NCBI GenBank assembly: GCA_021813905.1
Contig: JAKAJH010000018.1
Span: forward strand, 1 to 51,832
Length of the DNA stretch: 51,832 nucleotides
Direction of reading: 5' to 3'
Origin: Bacteroidota bacterium
Lineage (GTDB): Bacteria > Bacteroidota > Ignavibacteria > UBA10030
In this document: one piece after another, positions 19,839-28,603 of the stretch
How the letters are laid out: each line of letters starts with the position of its first letter
Position numbering within the stretch: the first letter of the stretch is position 1
Translations under genes and position numbers: made by a program
The notes under the pieces: generated by a model
Database searches by the model: none
What the model was told of the DNA's origin: nothing
The model's input: only the letters and a program-made list of their open reading frames with translations

Positions 19839-19869
19839 GCGAACGCCGGCCTTCTGTGCCGGCGTTCGC
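19839..19869 (+). terminator. Strong hairpin after the T9SS cargo gene
   Basis: GCGAACGCCGGC (19839-19850) pairs perfectly with GCCGGCGTTCGC (19858-19869) over a 7-nt loop, a 12-bp stem 19 nt after the stop codon. No proper T-run follows, so it may stop transcription inefficiently or protect the 3' end. It separates this gene from purA. Confidence 0.6.
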
Positions 19870-19958
19870 GTATCCAGTTGTCTTTCCTTGGAAAATTATC
19901 TACCATGCGAACGAAATCGTACCCGCCCCGATCTCCGGGAGGGAATGATCTGCACTGA

Positions 19959-21269
<1,311 letters not shown>

Positions 21270-21277
21270 CCTATCGC

Positions 21278-22495
21278 ATGATCACGTCGGCGGCCACCGG
21301 CTCGCTGCCCGCTTCCGGCAAGCTCAAGATCTTCCTCCTGGTGCTGGCATTCGTCATCATCGGGGGGACGCTGTGGTACACGCACGACATCGTGCAGCAT
21401 CTCGAGCAGCGGGAAAAGGAAATCGCCGGCCTCTACGCCAAATCCCTCCAGTACATTGCCAACGCCAGAGCCGGAGAAGGCGACTACAACTTCGTTTTTT
21501 CCGAGATCATCAATACGATCGACTTCCCGATCGTGATGACCGATCCGCGCAACGAGCCGATCGAGCCGTTTCACTCCTACATCAAGAATGTGGATCTCGA
21601 CTCCACGCTGAGCATCGAGACGCAACGGACCCGGCTTCGGACAATGGTGCAGGAGATGGATCTTGCCCACCCCCCCATCAAGGTCGCGTACCAGGACTCG
21701 ATCATTCTCAGCTATGTCCATTACGGCGAATCGACCCTCGTGACGAACCTGCGATGGCTGCCGTACATCGAGCTGGCGGTGGCGGGATTGTTCGTACTCA
21801 TCGCGTACATCAGCTTCAGCTACATCAAGCGGAGCGAGCAGAGCAACATTTGGGTCGGGATGGCCCGTGAAACGGCGCACCAGCTGGGCACACCGATCTC
21901 CAGCATGCTGGGCTGGGTGGAGCTGCTGAAAGACCAGAACGAGGACGATCCGGCGGCTCTGGAAACGCTCGCCGACATGGAGAACGATCTGCACCGTCTG
22001 CAGAAGATTGCCGACCGATTCTCCAAGATCGGCTCCAAGCCCGATCTGCACGAGGAATCCCTGCAGGACGTCATCGCCAGAGTGGTCGAGTACTTCGGTC
22101 GCCGCATCCCGCACACCGGCAAGAAGGTGCACTTGCTGGTCGAGCCGGGTCCGTCCGTGACCGCGCGCATCAACCGGGAGTTGTTCGAGTGGGTGCTCGA
22201 AAATCTGACGAAGAACGCACTGGACGCGATCGAATCGGGAGAAGGAAAGATTCTGTACGCGCTGAGCGAACACGGCGGGTTCGTCTTCGTGGATGTGTCG
22301 GACACCGGCAAGGGGATCGACCTGAAGTTCCGGAATGATGTGTTCCGTCCCGGCTTTTCCACGAAGAAGCGCGGATGGGGGCTCGGCTTGAGTCTGTCCA
22401 AGCGCATCATCGAATCGTACCATCGCGGCAAGCTCTTTCTGAAAGAGAGCAAGCCCGGCTTCAAAACGACATTCCGCATCAAGCTGAGAAAGTGA
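21278..22495 (+). CDS. Membrane sensor histidine kinase
   Basis: A 405-residue inner-membrane kinase. Helix 1 spans about residues 17-35, an extracytoplasmic segment 36-160, and helix 2 about 163-185. The cytoplasmic part has the H-box ARETAHQLGTP with the phospho-acceptor H201, the N-box ENLTKNALDAI, the G1 box DTGKGID and the G2 box GWGLGLSLSKRII. The HQLGTP form of the H-box is one I associate with Bacteroidota-type kinases. There is no adjacent response regulator, so it is an orphan. The open frame extends far upstream through purA in another frame; ATG 21278, eight nt after the purA stop, is the sensible start. The GTG of the next gene overlaps its stop (GTGA). Confidence 0.9.
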   Translation: MITSAATGSLPASGKLKIFLLVLAFVIIGGTLWYTHDIVQHLEQREKEIAGLYAKSLQYIANARAGEGDYNFVFSEIINTIDFPIVMTDPRNEPIEPFHSYIKNVDLDSTLSIETQRTRLRTMVQEMDLAHPPIKVAYQDSIILSYVHYGESTLVTNLRWLPYIELAVAGLFVLIAYISFSYIKRSEQSNIWVGMARETAHQLGTPISSMLGWVELLKDQNEDDPAALETLADMENDLHRLQKIADRFSKIGSKPDLHEESLQDVIARVVEYFGRRIPHTGKKVHLLVEPGPSVTARINRELFEWVLENLTKNALDAIESGEGKILYALSEHGGFVFVDVSDTGKGIDLKFRNDVFRPGFSTKKRGWGLGLSLSKRIIESYHRGKLFLKESKPGFKTTFRIKLRK

Positions 22496-23412
22496 CCATC
22501 TCTTCCCTTCGATTGCCGCACCCTGCGCCGTTGTGCCGGCTTGCCTGCTTCGCCTTCCTCCTCGCCGCACCCGTCCGGCTGTTCTCGCAGAATCCCGTCG
22601 AGGACGATCTCTTCGGTCATGTCGTGGCACTCGAAGGGAAATCCGCCGCAGAGCGCGGCGCCTACGTCGAGCAGACGCTCAAGTCGTACGGCACAGGATA
22701 CATGACCGCGCCGTTTCACACGGTCTTCATCGGCCGCGGAGACACGCTCCCCGTGAGCGGGACGAATATCGTCGCGCACTTCGGGCATGGCTTCCGCCGC
22801 ATCGTCGTCGGCGCACACTACGACATCTTCCCCGGTTCGCCGGGCGCGAACGATAACGCCAGCGGCGTCGCCGTGGCGCTGGAGCTGGTCCACCGTCTGG
22901 CGGCGCTTGACTGGCACTGCGGCATCGACGTGTGCTTCTTCGACCAGGAAGAGGTCGATCAGGTCGGATCGGCCCAGTACGTCAAACGATTTGCGGGACC
23001 GGCCGGATTTGTGACCATGATCGATGTGGACGTGGTGGGACGCGGCGAAGAGCTGTACGTCGGCCCGAGGGACGAGAACGGCGGACCACCGGTGCTCAAA
23101 GCGTTCCGGGAGGCCGCGGCGACGATCGGCGTTCCGCTCGTGGAAGGATGGGAATATCCGCCGTCCGATTTCCTCTCGTTCATAAACGCAGATCTGCCGG
23201 CGGTGGGAATGGCCATCGTCCCGAAGGGGGACGGCGAACGGCTCAGCGCCTTCACCCGGAACCAGGGGATCGCGGATCCGAACGACGCGCCGACGATCCT
23301 GTCCATCATCCACACGCCCGCCGATCGGTCGATGCTCATCGAACCGGAAGCGCTCAAGCGGGCATTCGACATTCTCAGCACCGTGCTGCGGACACTCGAC
23401 CGGCAGGAGTAG
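22492..23412 (+). CDS. Exported M28-family zinc peptidase
   Basis: A 306-residue exported protein. The start is set at GTG 22492, overlapping the kinase stop (GTGA) and giving a signal peptide that ends near RLFSQ. The M28 landmarks are VGAHYD (His, Asp), GANDNASG (bridging Asp), FDQEEV (catalytic and ligand Glu), MIDVDVVG (Asp) and IHTPAD (last His). This is a single-domain member, unlike the membrane-fused paralogue at 1549-3840. It should act as an aminopeptidase outside the cytoplasm; the substrate is unknown. It ends at a hairpin shared with the convergent gene. Confidence 0.88.
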   Translation: MTISSLRLPHPAPLCRLACFAFLLAAPVRLFSQNPVEDDLFGHVVALEGKSAAERGAYVEQTLKSYGTGYMTAPFHTVFIGRGDTLPVSGTNIVAHFGHGFRRIVVGAHYDIFPGSPGANDNASGVAVALELVHRLAALDWHCGIDVCFFDQEEVDQVGSAQYVKRFAGPAGFVTMIDVDVVGRGEELYVGPRDENGGPPVLKAFREAAATIGVPLVEGWEYPPSDFLSFINADLPAVGMAIVPKGDGERLSAFTRNQGIADPNDAPTILSIIHTPADRSMLIEPEALKRAFDILSTVLRTLDRQE

Positions 23413-23450
23413 GTTCCCGGCTTCTCATCCCCTTTCGTCACGGTACAAAA

Positions 23451-23479
23451 CAAAGGACGACCCGTCGGGCCGTCCTTTG
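23451..23479. terminator. Bidirectional terminator between convergent genes
   Basis: CAAAGGACG (23451-23459) pairs with CGTCCTTTG (23471-23479), 9 bp, with CCC/GGG able to extend pairing inside the loop. An A-rich flank precedes it and a partly T-rich flank follows. It lies midway between the M28 peptidase stop (23412) and the stop of the minus-strand gene (23501). Confidence 0.7.
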
Positions 23480-23500
23480 CATTTCCGGTGCCGCCCAGGA

Positions 23501-24046
23501 TCACATCGACTGCGGCGGCTCGGCGACCGGCGGCTTCCTGCGCCCCCAGATGCCGTAACCGATCAGTCCTCCCAGCATCGCGAAGATCGGATAGAGAATC
23601 AGCGCGAACACGAGACCGCGCAGCACGCCGCCGATCGTGCGTGATTCGGCGAACGACATGCGAAGCTGATTGCGAAGCTCGTCGAACGATTCAGGCGGAA
23701 CGCCTCCGGACTGCTCCATGCGGTGCAGAAATTTCTCCATGAAGTTCATGACCAGCTGTTCTTCGACGGAGCCGAACAGCACGGTCAGCATCGCACTCAG
23801 CATGGTGGACGCAAGCGCCCCCACGATCCCCGCCATGATCCCGATGATCAGCGCATCCGACGATTCCAACGGAGGCATTTCGGGAGTGAATTCCTGCCGG
23901 TACAAATGCAGCGTCAGCATGCCGCCCAGTACGATACCGGCACAGCAGCAGCAATTAAGAAGATTGAGACCCGGAAGGCCGGAAACGGCCCCGATGACAA
24001 GTCCGCCGATCAGGGCGGACCGGAACTTGCTCGGTTTCTCAAACAT
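23501..24046 (-). CDS. Hypothetical membrane protein
   Basis: A 181-residue protein I do not recognise. The first hydrophobic segment (about residues 12-42) contains a run of four cysteines (LLNCCCCAGIVLGG). A second lies at about 60-85 (ALIIGIMAGIVGALASTML) and a third near the C-terminus (VLRGLVFALILYPIFAMLGG). Between them is an amphipathic stretch with Glu and Arg. ATG 24046 is chosen for its upstream GGAGA; the frame continues upstream, but over the neighbouring gene. Its start overlaps the end of the DUF2085 gene by 8 bp, so the two are co-transcribed. Confidence 0.65.
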   Translation of the reverse strand: MFEKPSKFRSALIGGLVIGAVSGLPGLNLLNCCCCAGIVLGGMLTLHLYRQEFTPEMPPLESSDALIIGIMAGIVGALASTMLSAMLTVLFGSVEEQLVMNFMEKFLHRMEQSGGVPPESFDELRNQLRMSFAESRTIGGVLRGLVFALILYPIFAMLGGLIGYGIWGRRKPPVAEPPQSM

Positions 24047-24548
24047 ACGGAGTGTCTCCTGCAGGGGGATGCGCGGTTCGAAGCCGTCCGCGACGAAGTT
24101 GATCGATGGCTTCCAGAAGTACAGGCAGAACGATCCACGGCAGGACAACGCCCAACGCCGAACCCGTGATCGCCCGCGTCAGCGATGAGCTGGCATGAAC
24201 GCCCAGCGTGTTCAGCACGACATCCAGGAGCATCAGACCTGCCGCGATGAACAGCAGGCCCCGACGCGGCCGCGCCGGCACACGCCGCGGGATCAGCATC
24301 CAGACCAGCGTGCCGACCGTGAAGCTCACGTAGATGCTCGTGCATCGGGCGCACACGCCGAACTTCGCGCCCGCGATGTGCCACGAGTGATTGTCGATCT
24401 GGTGACAAACGCGCCCGTAGAATTCGTAGACCACCGCGGATGTCCCCGGATCGCCGGCCCGCTCCAGCAACGGCGCAGCGAAGATCCCGGCGCACCAGGC
24501 AACGCACAGAAGGATGATGATGATCTCGACAGTCGCGCGGTTGGTCAT
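24039..24548 (-). CDS. DUF2085 family membrane protein
   Basis: A 169-residue polytopic membrane protein matching DUF2085: the conserved CHQ (FYGRVCHQIDNHSWHI), followed about 20 residues later by C-A-R-C (FGVCARCTSIY). Hydrophobic helices lie on both sides, four in total. The biochemical function is unknown; the conserved Cys and His suggest metal binding or redox chemistry. ATG 24548 (MTNRATVEI) starts just before the first helix; ATG 24563 is an alternative and neither has a clear Shine-Dalgarno. It is transcribed away from the speB promoter. Confidence 0.75.
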   Translation of the reverse strand: MTNRATVEIIIILLCVAWCAGIFAAPLLERAGDPGTSAVVYEFYGRVCHQIDNHSWHIAGAKFGVCARCTSIYVSFTVGTLVWMLIPRRVPARPRRGLLFIAAGLMLLDVVLNTLGVHASSSLTRAITGSALGVVLPWIVLPVLLEAIDQLRRGRLRTAHPPAGDTPYV

Positions 24549-24601
24549 CGTTCGTGCGCCCATATTCGGAACAAATGGCCTCTTAGTCAAGATGCGCTGC
24601 C

Positions 24602-24630
24602 TTGCTTTTCCCTGTGGTTAGCGATATATT
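24602..24630 (+). promoter_or_regulatory. Promoter of the speB-thyA-folA unit
   Basis: TTGCTT (24602-24607), a 17-bp spacer and TATATT (24625-24630). The same -10 region reads TATATTTG, which also fits the Bacteroidota TAnnTTTG box with a TTG about 20 bp upstream. The leader to ATG 24660 would be about 23 nt. Confidence 0.55.
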
Positions 24631-24659
24631 TGAGCGCACCGACCGATACTCCAACACGC

Positions 24660-25559
24660 ATGACCAAAACGCTCGACATCAAACAGAACTTTCTCGGCAT
24701 CGAGAAAGAGCACTCCTCGTTCAACCACTCCCGCATCGCCATCGTGTCCGCTCCGTACGAGCATACGGTGAGTTACGGCGGGGGCACGGCGAAGGGACCG
24801 CAGGCCATTCTCAAGGCGTCGCAGTACGTGGAGCTGTTCGATGAAGAAACCAAGCGCGAGATTTACAAAGAGCACGGGATCGCCACCATGGCACCGCTCG
24901 CGCTGGCAGGGAAGAAGGACGAAGCGGCGCTGCAACTGATCTTTGACAGTGTCTCCGAGCTGATCGGCGAGCAGAAGTTCGTGGTCACGTTGGGCGGCGA
25001 GCATACGATCTCCTCGGCGACCATCGCCGCGCATGCGCGCAAGTATGCCGATCTCTCCGTCCTCCAGTTCGACGCGCACTCCGACCTCCGGACCGAGTAT
25101 CAGGACAACAAATACAGTCACGCCTCCGTCATGGCACGGGTGTGCGAGTTCCTCGACCCCCAGCGGCTGGTACAGGTGGGCATCCGCGCACAGTGTCGCG
25201 AGGAAGCGGAATTTATCCGCGACCGCGGCGTCCACACATTCTACGCCCACGACATCCGCAACGGCACGCATACGCGCGTGCTGAAGTTCTGGGACGACTA
25301 CGTCGCCGATGCGCTGACCGACAACGTCTACATTTCCTTTGACGTGGACGCGTTCGACCCGTCCATGATGCCGGCAACCGGCACGCCGGAGCCCAACGGC
25401 CTGCTCTGGCAGGAAACGCTCAACTGCATCCGAAAGGTCGCGCGGAAGCACCGCATCGTGGGATTTGACGTTGTGGAACTCGCGCCGATGAAGGACCTCC
25501 ACCATCCGGATCTCACCACCGCGAAACTGGTCTCCAAGATCCTCAATTACGCCCTGTAG
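24660..25559 (+). CDS. speB: Agmatinase/arginase family ureohydrolase
   Basis: A 299-residue binuclear manganese enzyme. The metal-binding motifs are GGEHTIS, DAHSDLR and SFDVDAFDPS, all complete. The N-terminal region (SYGGGTAKGPQAIL) is typical of the agmatinase branch, so conversion of agmatine to putrescine and urea is the likeliest reaction. Formimidoylglutamase (HutG) belongs to the same superfamily and cannot be excluded from motifs alone. However, this gene sits with thyA and folA rather than with the hut genes, and the window already carries ftcD for the last histidine step. The open frame extends upstream to 24195 through the neighbouring gene; ATG 24660 is next to the promoter. Confidence 0.85.
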   Translation: MTKTLDIKQNFLGIEKEHSSFNHSRIAIVSAPYEHTVSYGGGTAKGPQAILKASQYVELFDEETKREIYKEHGIATMAPLALAGKKDEAALQLIFDSVSELIGEQKFVVTLGGEHTISSATIAAHARKYADLSVLQFDAHSDLRTEYQDNKYSHASVMARVCEFLDPQRLVQVGIRAQCREEAEFIRDRGVHTFYAHDIRNGTHTRVLKFWDDYVADALTDNVYISFDVDAFDPSMMPATGTPEPNGLLWQETLNCIRKVARKHRIVGFDVVELAPMKDLHHPDLTTAKLVSKILNYAL

Positions 25560-25565
25560 GAACCT

Positions 25566-26378
25566 ATGCAGGAATACCTCGACCTCGTCCGGCGCGTGCT
25601 GGAGCATGGAAATCTGAAGAAGAACCGAACCGGCGTCGACACGCTCTCCTGCTTCGCCGAGCACTATACCGTCGATCTGCGCGACGGCTTCCCGCTGCTG
25701 ACCACCAAGAAAGTGAACTTCAACGCCGTCCTCCACGAAGTCCTGTGGTATCTGTCCGGCGAGGATCATATCCGCAACCTCCGGAAACACACCAGAATCT
25801 GGGACGCCTGGGCGGACGAGAATGGAAATCTGGAGACGGCATACGGCCGGTACTGGCGGCGCTTTCCCAGCGCGCAGATCAATCCAGCGACGGGAAAGTA
25901 TGAAGTGAAAGAGGTCGACCAGATCGCCGCGGTGATCCGCACGCTGAAGACGAATCCGAACTCGCGCCGCATGATCATCTCCGCGTGGGAGCCGGGCAAC
26001 GCCCTGTCCAGCAAGCTGCCCCCCTGCCACTATACGTTCGCGTTCAACGTGCAGGGCAACCGCCTGAACTGTCATCTCACGCAGCGCTCAGGCGATATCG
26101 CCATCGGGATTCCGTTCAACATCGCGGCGTATTCGCTGCTGACCATGGCGATCGCGCAGGAAACGGGATTTCAACCGGGACACTTCAGCCACACCATCAT
26201 TGACGCGCACATCTACGTGAACCACCTCGACGGCCTGAAGCAGCAGTTGCAGCGCACGCCGAAGCGGCGTCCGGAATTGCGCATCACCGCAAAGCCGCTG
26301 GATGAGCTGCAATTCGAGGACTTCGAGCTGGTCGGATACGAGTGCGACGAACCGATCCGGTTCGAGGTAGCGGTGTGA
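25566..26378 (+). CDS. thyA: Thymidylate synthase
   Basis: A 270-residue enzyme methylating dUMP to dTMP with 5,10-methylene-THF. It has NRTGVDT near the N-terminus, the catalytic Cys in LPPCHYTF, the dUMP-binding QRSGDIAIGIPFNIA region, and the conserved C-terminal end FEVAV. The length is normal for bacterial ThyA. It starts 6 nt after speB and overlaps folA (GTGA). Pairing with dihydrofolate reductase is functionally expected, since ThyA produces the dihydrofolate that FolA recycles. Confidence 0.97.
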   Translation: MQEYLDLVRRVLEHGNLKKNRTGVDTLSCFAEHYTVDLRDGFPLLTTKKVNFNAVLHEVLWYLSGEDHIRNLRKHTRIWDAWADENGNLETAYGRYWRRFPSAQINPATGKYEVKEVDQIAAVIRTLKTNPNSRRMIISAWEPGNALSSKLPPCHYTFAFNVQGNRLNCHLTQRSGDIAIGIPFNIAAYSLLTMAIAQETGFQPGHFSHTIIDAHIYVNHLDGLKQQLQRTPKRRPELRITAKPLDELQFEDFELVGYECDEPIRFEVAV

Positions 26379-26851
26379 AGCTCATCCTCATCGCCGCCCT
26401 CTCCCCGCACCGCGTCATCGGCCGCGGCGGCACCATCCCCTGGCATCTCTCCGATGATCTCAAGCGCTTCAAGCGACTCACCATGGGACATACCGTCCTG
26501 ATGGGCCGCGCCACATACGATTCGATCGGCAAGCCGCTCCCCCGGCGCCGGAATGTCGTGCTGACCTCACACCCGCTCGACGGCGTGGAGACGTACGGAT
26601 CGCTGGACGAGGCGCTGGCGAATCTCACGGATCAGGAAAAAGTCTTTGTGATCGGCGGGGGGATGCTCTATGCGCAGACGCTCGGTCTGGCGGATGAGCT
26701 GCTGCTGACGCGGGTGGAGCAGGACGTGGAGGGCGACGTGTACTTTCCCCCCTTCGAACATCTGATCGGACCGACCTTCATTCTCGTGCAGCGGGAATCC
26801 CATCCCGGCTACACGTTCGAGGACTACCGGCGCATGCCGCCGGGTCAGTGA
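26375..26851 (+). CDS. folA: Dihydrofolate reductase
   Basis: A 158-residue NADPH-dependent reductase regenerating tetrahydrofolate. The N-terminal strand KLILIAALSPHRVIGRGG, the substrate site IPWHLSDDLKRFK (with the conserved Asp), MGRATYDSIGKPLPRR and VIGGGMLYAQ are all present. The start is GTG 26375, overlapping the thyA stop as GTGA; an earlier in-frame start at 26342 would lie inside thyA. Its 3' end overlaps the convergent SDR gene by 7 bp, leaving no room for a terminator between them. Confidence 0.95.
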   Translation: MKLILIAALSPHRVIGRGGTIPWHLSDDLKRFKRLTMGHTVLMGRATYDSIGKPLPRRRNVVLTSHPLDGVETYGSLDEALANLTDQEKVFVIGGGMLYAQTLGLADELLLTRVEQDVEGDVYFPPFEHLIGPTFILVQRESHPGYTFEDYRRMPPGQ

Positions 26852-27636
26852 ATTCCCTTCGCCAGGCCTCCGTCCACCAGGAGGCTCTCGCCATTGATGT
26901 AGCTCGCCTGCTCGGACGCCAGGAACGCCGCCACGTCGCCGATCTCTTCGGGCCGACCGAGGCGGCCGGCGGGGATCGCCCGGGCACTGTCTGTCAGATA
27001 TTCTTCGAAGCTCATGTGCCGGTCCGCCGCGCGGGCGCGGCTGAGCTCCTCCTGCCGCTTCGTCAGCACATTGCCCGGACAAATGGCGTTGACCGTGATG
27101 TTGTCCTTGGCGTACTGGGTCGCGAGGATCCGCGTGAGACCGAGAATGCCCGGACGGATGGCAGAGGACAGCAGAAGCTCCGGAATCGGTTGCTTGGCAG
27201 AGATCGAAACGATGGTGATGATGCGGCCCCAGTGCTGCGCGACCATCCGGGGCAGCACTTCGCGTGTGAGACGCACGGTGCTCATCAGAGTGAGCTGGTG
27301 CGCCTTCTCCCAGTCCGCATCGGAAAGATCCATCAATCCGCCGGCCGGAGGGCCGCCGGCATTGTTGACGAGCACGTGAACAGTCCCCAGCCGCTTGACC
27401 GTCTCAGCGACCATGCGACGGATATCCCCGGCGTTCGTAACGTCGGCCACCATCGGAAGAACTTCCGCGCCGGTGTCCGTCGCGATCTCCCGTGCCGCGG
27501 CCGCAATCTCCTGCTCCCGGCGTGAGCACACCACCACCCGAGCACCTTCACGGGCAAGCGAGAGCGCAGCGGCTTTGCCGAGGCCCTGGCTCGCCGCCGC
27601 GACGAGCGCGATCTTCCCGTTGAGTCCGAAGTTCAT
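26845..27636 (-). CDS. SDR-family oxidoreductase lacking the catalytic tyrosine
   Basis: A 263-residue protein resembling 3-oxoacyl-ACP reductase. It has a cofactor motif (AAASQGLG rather than TGxxxGIG), NNAGGP, SISAKQP at the Ser position, and a good C-terminal NGESLLVDGG. Where YxxxK should follow, the sequence reads LLLSSAIRPGILG, so the general-base Tyr and the Lys are replaced. This matches a known atypical subgroup (BKR-like SDR with an imperfect catalytic tetrad). Its reaction is unclear. A strong AGGAGG sits upstream of ATG 27636, overlapping the end of marC. Confidence 0.85.
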   Translation of the reverse strand: MNFGLNGKIALVAAASQGLGKAAALSLAREGARVVVCSRREQEIAAAAREIATDTGAEVLPMVADVTNAGDIRRMVAETVKRLGTVHVLVNNAGGPPAGGLMDLSDADWEKAHQLTLMSTVRLTREVLPRMVAQHWGRIITIVSISAKQPIPELLLSSAIRPGILGLTRILATQYAKDNITVNAICPGNVLTKRQEELSRARAADRHMSFEEYLTDSARAIPAGRLGRPEEIGDVAAFLASEQASYINGESLLVDGGLAKGIH

Positions 27637-27639
27637 CGA

Positions 27640-28236
27640 TCAACCTCCTGCATGGATCATTGCGGTCAGCCCGACGCGGATCATCATGACCGCGATCGCC
27701 GCCATGAACAGTCCCGCCACCTTCGCCGTCGCTTTGGCGCCTGCATCGCCCATCAGCCGGATGACGACATCCGACTTGCGGAACACCAGCCAGACGATGA
27801 ACAGATTCGCGAGCAGTGCGACGAGCGTGGGAAGATATCCGTAGGCATCAACCAGGATCAGGATTGTCGTCAAGGCGGCCGGTCCGATGATCAGTGGGAT
27901 GCCGATGGGCACAACGCCGACCTTGGTCTCCGGATTCCGGCGGCTTTCGGACGAGAAGATGAGGTCATCGACCGCAAGTACCAGCAGGACGATTCCGCCG
28001 CCGACCCGGAAGTCATTCTCGGTGATCCCCATGAAGTCGAACACAAGGCGACCGCCCACCAGAAACAGCAGGGAGACGGCCAGTGCGGTGAGCGTGGCTT
28101 CGCTGATCAGTTTGTTCTTCTCGCGCGGACCCATTCCTTCGGTCATGGACAGGAACAGCGGCACCACGCCCAGGACGTCGATGGCGACGAACAACGGAAT
28201 GAACGTCAGCAGGAAGGCATTGCCGGTGAATGACAT
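27640..28236 (-). CDS. MarC family integral membrane protein
   Basis: A 198-residue inner-membrane protein of the MarC (UPF0056/NAAT) family, with six hydrophobic helices. Typical features are the N-terminal FIPLFVAIDVLGVVPLFL, the central GGGIVLLVLAVDDL and the proline- and glycine-rich PIGIPLIIGPAALTTIL. The function of MarC proteins is unsettled; some have been described as amino acid transporters, and an antibiotic-resistance role for E. coli MarC was not upheld. It lies 3 nt before the SDR gene and 45 nt after the small unknown gene, all on the minus strand. Confidence 0.88.
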   Translation of the reverse strand: MSFTGNAFLLTFIPLFVAIDVLGVVPLFLSMTEGMGPREKNKLISEATLTALAVSLLFLVGGRLVFDFMGITENDFRVGGGIVLLVLAVDDLIFSSESRRNPETKVGVVPIGIPLIIGPAALTTILILVDAYGYLPTLVALLANLFIVWLVFRKSDVVIRLMGDAGAKATAKVAGLFMAAIAVMMIRVGLTAMIHAGG

Positions 28237-28281
28237 GCGGAAAAACTCTCCCGGTCAGCGCTGAAGAACGGGCCGGCGGCG

Positions 28282-28554
28282 CTAGGAGCCCAGGAGCGAC
28301 GGGTCGCGCTCTTCCAGGCGCTTCCGGATGGCGCGGATGATGTCCTCGACGTCCATGTCACTGCGGACGCCGCACGCCCGTACGGTTTCGTCCAGGGTCC
28401 CCTTGCGGTCCTGAAGCCAGGCCCAGAGGCAGAATCCCAACCGGTTGCGGTCGTTCGGCTCGCGGGTGGGAATATCAGCGACGATGCTGTATGCGAGATT
28501 CTCCAGCGTTTCGGCCGGAGCATGCTTTACGGAGACAGGGGCTTTCGTGCTCAT
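28282..28554 (-). CDS. Small hypothetical protein
   Basis: A 90-residue soluble protein that I do not recognise. It is acidic/basic mixed and mostly helical, with NRLGFCLWAWLQDRKG in the middle and a C-terminal IIRAIRKRLEERD helix. It lies in the minus-strand run between the PDZ/PP2C phosphatase (49 nt upstream) and marC. ATG 28554 has no clear Shine-Dalgarno. Coding is supported by position and by amino-acid composition rather than by homology. Confidence 0.6.
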   Translation of the reverse strand: MSTKAPVSVKHAPAETLENLAYSIVADIPTREPNDRNRLGFCLWAWLQDRKGTLDETVRACGVRSDMDVEDIIRAIRKRLEERDPSLLGS

Positions 28555-28603
28555 AGGGTCAATTCTTCACTGATGAGGATGCCTGGATTTCTTTGCCAAT
28601 ATA

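Noticed and set aside
24660-25559. Arginase-family gene as HutG (formimidoylglutamase)
   Set aside because: It is 14 kb from the hut genes, sits in a thyA-folA unit, and FtcD already covers the step; agmatinase is the simpler call, though not proven.
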